A DNA stretch of 6,923 nucleotides, taken from an uncultured Eubacteriales bacterium (GTDB lineage Bacteria > Bacillota > Clostridia > Oscillospirales > CAG-272). Location: assembly GCA_949878535.1 (NCBI GenBank), contig CATLAS010000042.1:1-6923 (forward strand), written 5' to 3'. Positions 1 through 3,949 of this stretch are shown here, piece by piece (within the stretch, counting starts at the first letter, position 1; each line of letters begins with the position of its first letter). The translations under genes were made by a program, and so were the position numbers. The notes below the pieces were generated by a model. It saw nothing but the letters and a program-made list of their open reading frames with translations. It was not told the origin of the DNA and ran no database searches.

Positions 1-1
1 G

Positions 2-994
2 CTGCTGCTCACATCCCTTGCATACCTGCTGTCCATTGTAGTAGTGATCATGGGCGGCGTCCTTTTGGATAATGAAATAATTGTCCTTGGTGTTATAATG
101 CTTGTAGCAGGCATTCTGTGGTTATGCATCGGCTGGATCCCTTTTATGGGTCTGCGGGTTTTGAAACCGCAGGAAGCGCTGGTGCTCACCCTGTTCGGTA
201 AATACATAGGCACGCTGAAGGGCGAAGGCTTTTACTATGTAAACCCCTTTGTATCCGCTGTAAATCCTGCTGCAAAAACTGCTCTGCGTCAAAGCGGAGA
301 TGTTGATTCCGATGGAGACAAGGGTCCCCGTTTGACGTTTGGCGCCGGTTTATCCGTAGGGATGCAGCATAATATGCCAAGCAAAGTAATTTCATTAAAA
401 GTTATGACTTTGAATAACAACAAGCAGAAAATCAATGACTGTCTCGGCAATCCCGTAGAAATCGGCATTGCAGTCATCTGGCGCGTTGCAGACACAGCAA
501 AAGCAGTTTTTGACGTAGACAATTATAAGGAATTCTTATCCCTGCAATGCGATGCCGCGCTGCGTAATATTGTGCGGCTGTATCCTTATGATGTTGCACA
601 AAACGTAGACACTACTGGAGACGGAGAACCGGACGAGGGTTCCCTACGCGGCTCCAGTGAAATTGTGGCACAGCGAATCCGGGACGAAATTCAATCCCGA
701 GTTCGCGGAGCAGGACTGGAAATCATTGAAGCCCGGATTACGTATCTGGCATATGCACCGGAAATTGCAGCAGTAATGCTCCAGCGGCAGCAGGCCTCCG
801 CAGTCATTGACGCGCGGAAAATGATTGTAGACGGCGCAGTCGGCATGGTTGAAATGGCACTGGATAAACTAAGTGAGCGGGAAATCGTAAATCTGGATGA
901 AGAACGCAAAGCTGCCATGGTATCCAATCTGTTGGTCGTTCTCTGCGGAAACAAAGATACCCAGCCTATCGTCAATTCCGGCAGTTTATATTGA
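2..994 (+). CDS. SPFH/band-7 domain membrane protein (5' partial)
   Basis: The reading frame is open from base 2 to the TGA at 992-994, so the true start lies upstream. The GTG at 44 is only an internal codon within a hydrophobic segment. Visible architecture: two membrane-spanning hydrophobic stretches (about bases 2-70 and 77-155), then an SPFH domain beginning near LFGKYIGTLKGEGFYYVNPF and running through GNPVEIGIAVIWRV. After it come an Arg/Glu-rich helical region, the family-typical APEIAAVMLQRQQAS segment, and the conserved tail ending in GSLY. SPFH proteins (stomatin/flotillin relatives) oligomerise on the cytoplasmic membrane and organise membrane microdomains. The substrate or partner of this subgroup is not known to me. 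Two acidic glycine-rich inserts (about 299-325 and 608-637) resemble calcium-binding loops. The next gene starts 2 nt after the stop, which implies co-expression. Family assignment is confident; cellular role is not. Confidence 0.92.
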   Translation: MLLTSLAYLLSIVVVIMGGVLLDNEIIVLGVIMLVAGILWLCIGWIPFMGLRVLKPQEALVLTLFGKYIGTLKGEGFYYVNPFVSAVNPAAKTALRQSGDVDSDGDKGPRLTFGAGLSVGMQHNMPSKVISLKVMTLNNNKQKINDCLGNPVEIGIAVIWRVADTAKAVFDVDNYKEFLSLQCDAALRNIVRLYPYDVAQNVDTTGDGEPDEGSLRGSSEIVAQRIRDEIQSRVRGAGLEIIEARITYLAYAPEIAAVMLQRQQASAVIDARKMIVDGAVGMVEMALDKLSEREIVNLDEERKAAMVSNLLVVLCGNKDTQPIVNSGSLY

Positions 995-996
995 TT

Positions 997-1179
997 ATGG
1001 CACAGCGGGACGAAAAAAAGCAGGTTCCCCTGCGCATCTCTGCAAAGCTGTATGCCCAAATCGCCGCTTGGGCGGAAGATGATTTTCGCTCGATAAACGG
1101 TCAAATTGAATATCTGCTGACAGAATGTGTACGCAAGCGGGGAATGGACGGCAAATCTGAAGAAAATGAAGATGAATAA
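997..1179 (+). CDS. Arc-type ribbon-helix-helix protein
   Basis: A 60-aa protein starting at ATG 997. A TTG at 991 is possible but would overlap the upstream stop and shows no better ribosome site. The fold can be read directly: a short strand (KKQVPLRIS), helix A (AKLYAQIAAWAEDD), a turn at RSINGQ, and helix B (IEYLLTECVRKR), followed by a charged, acidic tail (KSEENEDE). This is the layout of Arc/MetJ-type dimeric DNA-binding proteins, which contact DNA through the paired beta ribbon. The gene begins 2 nt after the SPFH stop, and no clear Shine-Dalgarno lies before it, so translation probably depends on the SPFH gene. From memory, similar small proteins follow this SPFH subgroup in other Clostridia. 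The DNA target is unknown: it could be an autoregulator or could have been repurposed for a protein contact. No toxin partner is visible. Confidence 0.85.
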   Translation: MAQRDEKKQVPLRISAKLYAQIAAWAEDDFRSINGQIEYLLTECVRKRGMDGKSEENEDE

Positions 1180-1184
1180 ACGAC

Positions 1185-1220
1185 ACCCTCCCTGCGCATA
1201 TGCAGGGAGGGTTCTATATT
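1185..1220 (+). terminator. Intrinsic terminator after the SPFH-RHH unit
   Basis: An 11-bp perfect stem, ACCCTCCCTGC (1185-1195) with GCAGGGAGGGT (1202-1212), closes a 6-nt loop GCATAT. It is followed by a T-rich tail, TTCTATATT. It sits 5 nt after the RHH stop codon. The tail is interrupted by C and A, so efficiency may be less than complete. Confidence 0.85.
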
Positions 1221-1223
1221 AAG

Positions 1224-1310
1224 GCCCCTTGTGCATAGTGAGCCTTGACTTTAGGGGGAGCCCCCTTGTGCAAAGGGGGCTGTCATGCCCAAGCGTAGCG
1301 GATCCTCACA
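1224..1310 (+). repeat. Intergenic hairpin repeat, copy A (degenerate)
   Basis: The core is a 9-bp stem, AGCCCCCTT (1259-1267) with AAGGGGGCT (1273-1281), and a GTGCA loop. It is followed by CTGTCATGCCCAAGCG and a GGAT end. It matches two other copies in this window (2259-2310, and 2360-2407 in reverse) in stem design, in the GTG(C/T)A loop and in the second, weaker hairpin. Upstream, CCCCTTGTGCA at 1225-1235 repeats the same 11 bases found at 1262-1272, suggesting a partial duplication. No T-run follows the stem, so it is unlikely to be a strong terminator on this strand. Confidence 0.6.
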
Positions 1311-1367
1311 TGGAAGGCTTACAAAAAATTTACTCCGCAAGAATCTATGAATTTCTTCGTTTCCCCC

Positions 1368-1395
1368 TTCACATACCGCAAAAATATGCTATACT
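1368..1395 (+). promoter_or_regulatory. Promoter of the PHP-domain gene
   Basis: A -35 box TTCACA (1368-1373, 5 of 6 to consensus) and a -10 box TATACT (1390-1395) are separated by 16 bp, with an extended -10 TG at 1387-1388. A second overlapping TATACT lies at 1395-1400. The predicted transcript start near 1402 falls on the ATG at 1403, which argues for translation starting at the later ATG at 1430. Confidence 0.7.
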
Positions 1396-1429
1396 ATACT
1401 AAATGCACAGAATGGAAAGGACAACTAAT

Positions 1430-2158
1430 ATGGCATATAAATATAAAACGGAAATGCACTGTCACAGTAAATATGTAAGCTCCTGCTCCGATGTGGGCGC
1501 AAAGGAAATCGTAGAACAGTATCTGGAATTCGGATACAGCACTGTAGTCATCACAGATCACCTGCACGAAGGCACGTTTCAGCACTGGATTCCCGAAGCA
1601 AGTCTGGAAGAACGTATGGAATTTTTCCTTGATGGATACCGGAAAGTAAAAGAATATGCCGGGGACAGATTGAATATCCTGCTTGGCTGTGAAATCCGAT
1701 TTCCGAATACCGGCGGAACCGACCTTCTGGTTTACGGTCCGGATGAAGCATTTTTCAAAAACAACCTTGATATGTATAGGCACGACCGCTACTGGATGGG
1801 CGGATTGGTGCGTAACAACAATTATATGTTCTTCCAGGCGCATCCATTCCGATTCGGCATGATGCTGACAGAAGATTTTGTGATTGATGGAATTGAGGTA
1901 TTCAACGGACATCCCACTCAAAAATCTCACAACCATATGGCTGAACAGTGGCAGAAAACCTATCCGAAATTCATTGGAATTTCGGGCAGCGATCATCATG
2001 AGCTGGCACATCATCCGGATGCTGGAATCCTAACGGAAGAGCCAATCACTTCTAATGAACAGCTTTTGAAGGTTCTGCGCTCCGGTGCATTCGAGTGCAT
2101 CCGCGACACGGATACAATGGAAAAATGCCGTAAGCAAATTTTAGGCGATCAGGCGTGA
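1430..2158 (+). CDS. PHP-domain metal-dependent phosphoesterase
   Basis: A 242-aa protein. ATG 1430 is chosen because AAAGGA (1416-1421) sits 8 nt upstream; ATGs at 1403 and 1412 lie at or next to the predicted transcript start. The PHP metal-binding motifs appear in order: H10-x-H12 in EMHCHS, D21 in SCSD, D43-H44 in ITDH, E88 in LGCEIRF, H138 in QAHPFR, E156 in GIEVFNG and D188-x-H190 in GSDHH. These ligands line an alpha/beta barrel holding two or three metals in PHP enzymes, which hydrolyse phosphate esters (histidinol phosphatase, 3'-5' exonuclease domains of polymerases, RNase AM-type nucleases). The length fits a single stand-alone PHP domain, and no his genes lie nearby, so the substrate cannot be assigned. 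All ligands appear intact, so catalysis is expected. No signal peptide is seen, so it should be cytoplasmic. It has its own promoter and appears to be monocistronic. Confidence 0.88.
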   Translation: MAYKYKTEMHCHSKYVSSCSDVGAKEIVEQYLEFGYSTVVITDHLHEGTFQHWIPEASLEERMEFFLDGYRKVKEYAGDRLNILLGCEIRFPNTGGTDLLVYGPDEAFFKNNLDMYRHDRYWMGGLVRNNNYMFFQAHPFRFGMMLTEDFVIDGIEVFNGHPTQKSHNHMAEQWQKTYPKFIGISGSDHHELAHHPDAGILTEEPITSNEQLLKVLRSGAFECIRDTDTMEKCRKQILGDQA

Positions 2159-2258
2159 AACACAAACATAATCGGCTTTTCCCGGCAAATGGAGGATGTT
2201 ACTTATAAAGGCTTCCCCCAGTAAAGAGAGATGCACGGCTCCTTTTGCCCGCTTTAAT

Positions 2259-2310
2259 GCCTCCCCTGTGCAAGGGGAGGTGGCACAGCTTGCTGTGGCG
2301 GAGGGGTTGT
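2259..2310 (+). repeat. Intergenic hairpin repeat, copy B
   Basis: Two hairpins in tandem: CCTCCCCT (2260-2267) with AGGGGAGG (2273-2280) around a GTGCA loop, then CACAGC (2284-2289) with GCTGTG (2292-2297), followed by GGCGGAGGGGTTGT. The same order (large G/C stem, small variable stem, GAGGG(A/G)TTGT end) appears in reverse at 2360-2407. The stems vary in sequence but keep pairing, which points to a conserved structured element. Confidence 0.7.
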
Positions 2311-2359
2311 TTGCAAAACAATCGATTTGAAGATAATACAAAATGATAGACAAGCATAA

Positions 2360-2407
2360 ACAATCCCTCAGTCGCTATCGCGACAGCTCCCTTTACACAA
2401 GGGAGCC
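2360..2407 (-). repeat. Intergenic hairpin repeat, copy C (reverse orientation)
   Basis: Read on the minus strand this gives GGCTCCCTTGTG, then AAAGGGAGC, a small GTCGC/GCGAC stem, and GAGGGATTGT. On the plus strand the stems are GTCGC (2371-2375) with GCGAC (2380-2384), and GCTCCCTT (2386-2393) with AAGGGAGC (2399-2406). Copies B and C face away from or toward each other about 50 bp apart and could pair with each other as a larger inverted structure. Confidence 0.7.
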
Positions 2408-2414
2408 ATTTTTA
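2386..2414 (+). terminator. Possible terminator formed by repeat copy C
   Basis: The 8-bp stem GCTCCCTT/AAGGGAGC with a TACAC loop is followed by CCA and then five T residues (2409-2413). On the plus strand this fits an intrinsic terminator. No other clear terminator follows the PHP gene, whose stop lies about 230 nt upstream, so the repeat may serve this purpose. Confidence 0.4.
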
Positions 2415-2694
2415 CTTGTGCCTACTTCACGATATCTCCCTATGGAGCCGTGCAGCCGGATACTCACATGGGAGCCTATACAATTTATGCTTTATGACGG
2501 GGATAGCCTTATAGTTTATACTTTTCAGTTCTCCGCTGCCCTAACTGATTGTAGCACATGTAATTTCTGCGTACTACACCGCATATTTTCATTCCCATCA
2601 AAGCAGTATAGCTGAGATTTTGCAAGAAAACAGCAGAGAACCAGAGAATTTATATTAATAAATTAAAAAATCAAAATAAATTTCCCGTTTCCTA

Positions 2695-2723
2695 TTGACA
2701 TGCCTGTATATATTTGCTATAAT
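2695..2723 (+). promoter_or_regulatory. Promoter of rplM-rpsI
   Basis: A perfect -35 TTGACA (2695-2700) and a perfect -10 TATAAT (2718-2723) are separated by 17 bp, with an extended -10 TG (2715-2716). An A/T-rich tract just upstream (about 2650-2680) resembles an UP element. Transcription should begin near 2730, giving a leader of about 40 nt. This is what is expected for a strongly expressed ribosomal protein operon. Confidence 0.92.
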
Positions 2724-2770
2724 GCCACTTGTTGAAAAATTTATTAAAAATGCGAATCGGAGGATCTCTT

Positions 2771-3199
2771 ATGTCTACTTATATGGCAAAGAAAGAAACC
2801 GTTGAACGCAAGTGGTATATTATCGATGCGGCAGGCAAGCCTCTCGGTAAAACTGCAGCGGCAGCGGCTACTATTCTTCGTGGGAAACATCGTCCTGAGT
2901 TCACCCCGCACGTTGACTGCGGCGAATTCGTTGTTATTGTAAATGCAAGCAAGGCTGTTCTCACAGGAAAAAAATTGGAGCAGAAATTTTACCGCCGTCA
3001 CTCCGGCTACATCGGAGGACTCAAGGAAGTTTCTTACAAAACTTTGATGGCTACAAAGCCTGAGTTCGCTATGGAACACGCTGTAAAAGGCATGCTTCCC
3101 CACAACTCTATCGGCGCAAAAGCGATCACTCGTCTGAAGGTATATGCAGGCGAGGCGCACAAGCAGCAGGCACAGAAGCCTGTTCCTTACGAAATCTGA
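2771..3199 (+). CDS. rplM: Large subunit ribosomal protein uL13
   Basis: A 142-aa protein, the usual length for bacterial L13. It starts at ATG 2771 with GGAGG at 2759-2763, 7 nt upstream. An in-frame ATG at 2729 lies at the predicted transcript start and would add an unconserved tail, so it is rejected. Family hallmarks are [17 protein letters not shown] near the N-terminus, [42 protein letters not shown], the [12 protein letters not shown] signature and LKVYAGEAH near the C-terminus. L13 is an early assembly protein of the 50S subunit that binds 23S rRNA. It is followed after 17 nt by rpsI, the standard bacterial pairing. Expression is driven by the consensus promoter just upstream. No classical structured L13 leader is evident in the short 5' UTR. 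Confidence 0.98.
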   Translation: MSTYMAKKETVERKWYIIDAAGKPLGKTAAAAATILRGKHRPEFTPHVDCGEFVVIVNASKAVLTGKKLEQKFYRRHSGYIGGLKEVSYKTLMATKPEFAMEHAVKGMLPHNSIGAKAITRLKVYAGEAHKQQAQKPVPYEI

Positions 3200-3216
3200 G
3201 AGGAGGATGAACGAAA

Positions 3217-3618
3217 ATGTATACAAGTGCTAAACCTTATTTTTACGGTACAGGCAGAAGAAAAAGCTCTGTTGCCCGCGTTCGTCTTTATCCCGGAACC
3301 GGCAGCATAACCATTAACGGTCGTGATATTGATGACTACTTCGGTTTGGAAACCATGAAGCTGATCATCAATCAGCCCTTTGAAGTAACTGGCACAGTCG
3401 GCAAATTTGACATCGTTGCCAGCGTAAAGGGCGGCGGATTTTCCGGCCAGGCCGGCGCAATCCGTCATGGTGCTTCCCGTGCACTGCTTCTTGCAGACGA
3501 GACATTCCGCCCCGCACTGAAAAAGGCAGGCTTCCTGACTCGTGACCCGAGAATGAAGGAAAGAAAGAAATACGGACTCAAAGCAGCACGTCGTGCAAGT
3601 CAGTTCTCCAAGAGATAA
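3217..3618 (+). CDS. rpsI: Small subunit ribosomal protein uS9
   Basis: A 133-aa protein starting at ATG 3217, with AGGAGG (3201-3206) 10 nt upstream. Features of uS9: [15 protein letters not shown] at the N-terminus, [32 protein letters not shown] in the core, [20 protein letters not shown], and the basic QFSKR tail that in known ribosomes reaches the P-site tRNA anticodon loop. It is the second gene of the rplM operon and is closed by a strong terminator, so no further genes are expected in the unit. Length and all recognisable motifs are intact. Confidence 0.98.
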   Translation: MYTSAKPYFYGTGRRKSSVARVRLYPGTGSITINGRDIDDYFGLETMKLIINQPFEVTGTVGKFDIVASVKGGGFSGQAGAIRHGASRALLLADETFRPALKKAGFLTRDPRMKERKKYGLKAARRASQFSKR

Positions 3619-3646
3619 TTTATCCCAAATGGGATTCTTCAAAGAG

Positions 3647-3683
3647 CCCCGAAACTATTACGGTTTCGGGGTTTTCCTTTTTC
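3647..3683 (+). terminator. Intrinsic terminator of rplM-rpsI
   Basis: A perfect 9-bp stem, CCCCGAAAC (3647-3655) with GTTTCGGGG (3663-3671), closes a 7-nt loop and is followed by TTTTCCTTTTT. It lies 28 nt after the rpsI stop. A small imperfect palindrome, ATCCC/GGGAT (3622-3635), sits between them. Confidence 0.93.
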
Positions 3684-3696
3684 CTAAAAATGTGTT

Positions 3697-3727
3697 TTGG
3701 TGCAACTTTTTATGAACCAACCATAAT
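3697..3727 (+). promoter_or_regulatory. Weak promoter candidate upstream of possible small RNA
   Basis: TTGGTG (3697-3702) and CATAAT (3722-3727) could act as -35 and -10 boxes, but the spacer is 19 bp and the match is modest. It lies directly after the rpsI terminator, where a new transcription unit would need to start. Confidence 0.25.
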
Positions 3728-3734
3728 ATATCTA

Positions 3735-3870
3735 ACAATATGCTACTGCACCCTTACAATATCCCTCGATATGAGCATTATCCACGATGTAAAACACCAA
3801 TGCAAAAACTCCAAGAGATAAACTCTGTGGAATTTTATCCCCAAGGGCAACCGTCCGGGGGATTTTTTGC
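3735..3870 (+). ncRNA. Candidate small structured RNA
   Basis: This stretch has no credible protein but ends in a terminator-like hairpin (3837-3868). Upstream are ATATC/GATAT (3759-3763 with 3768-3772, CCTC loop) and a longer stem, CCAAGAG (3811-3817) with CTCT-G-TGG (3823-3830), with one bulged G and an ATAAA loop. It is bracketed by the rpsI terminator on the left and by a separate promoter for the next gene on the right, so it could be its own short transcript of roughly 135 nt. It could also be an attenuator for the downstream gene. I do not recognise it as a known RNA family. Confidence 0.3.
3837..3868 (+). terminator. Terminator-like hairpin upstream of the surface protein gene
   Basis: The outer stem ATCCCC (3837-3842) pairs with GGGGAT (3858-3863). 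Inside, after a small internal loop, GGGC (3845-3848) pairs with GTCC (3853-3856, one G-T pair) around an AACC tetraloop. Six T residues (3863-3868) follow directly, the first also belonging to the stem. It lies 82 nt before the next start codon and before that gene's own predicted promoter. Confidence 0.6.
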
Positions 3871-3885
3871 TTCAATGAATCCATA

Positions 3886-3914
3886 TTGCTTTTTCACCCA
3901 AAATAAAGTATACT
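3886..3914 (+). promoter_or_regulatory. Promoter candidate for the surface protein gene
   Basis: A -10 box TATACT (3909-3914) with a partial -35 TTGCTT (3886-3891) and a 17-bp spacer. Transcription would start near 3921, just after the terminator-like hairpin, giving a leader of about 30 nt before ATG 3950. Confidence 0.55.
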
Positions 3915-3949
3915 ATAGACAAATTCAAACGAAAGGTATGAGTATAAGC

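Larger units (their letters stand above)
2159..2694. other. Gene-free intergenic stretch with repeats
   Basis: About 0.5 kb separates the PHP gene from the rplM promoter. It contains two opposed hairpin repeats (2259-2310 and 2360-2407). A 10-base inverted pair, GCACGGCTCC (2233-2242) with GGAGCCGTGC (2444-2453), flanks both. From about 2455 to 2640 I see nothing recognisable. From about 2641 to 2690 the sequence becomes very A/T-rich, like an UP element ahead of the ribosomal protein promoter. An open frame at 2343-2615 starts next to a repeat and has no ribosome site or recognisable protein character, so it is not called. Confidence 0.7.

Noticed and set aside
997..1179. Antitoxin of a toxin-antitoxin pair
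   Set aside because: The RHH fold fits, but the only co-transcribed neighbour is a large SPFH membrane protein; no small toxin-like gene is adjacent.
1394..2014. Long minus-strand open frame opposite the PHP gene
   Set aside because: It lies wholly opposite a gene with clear catalytic motifs; its translation has no recognisable domain and no upstream signals.
1224..2453. CRISPR array
   Set aside because: The repeats are few, irregularly spaced, in both orientations and internally hairpinned, with no uniform spacers.
2343..2615. 90-codon open frame on the + strand in the intergenic stretch
   Set aside because: It begins beside repeat copy C and reads through its hairpins, has no Shine-Dalgarno, and its translation shows no domain or compositional sign of a real protein.
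2730..2770. Autoregulatory L13 leader RNA
   Set aside because: The leader is only about 40 nt and A/T-rich, and I see no stable stem before the ribosome site.
3740..3949. 70-codon N-terminal extension of the surface protein
   Set aside because: It would put the signal peptide in the interior, spans a terminator-like hairpin and lies upstream of the predicted promoter; ATG 3740 has no ribosome site.
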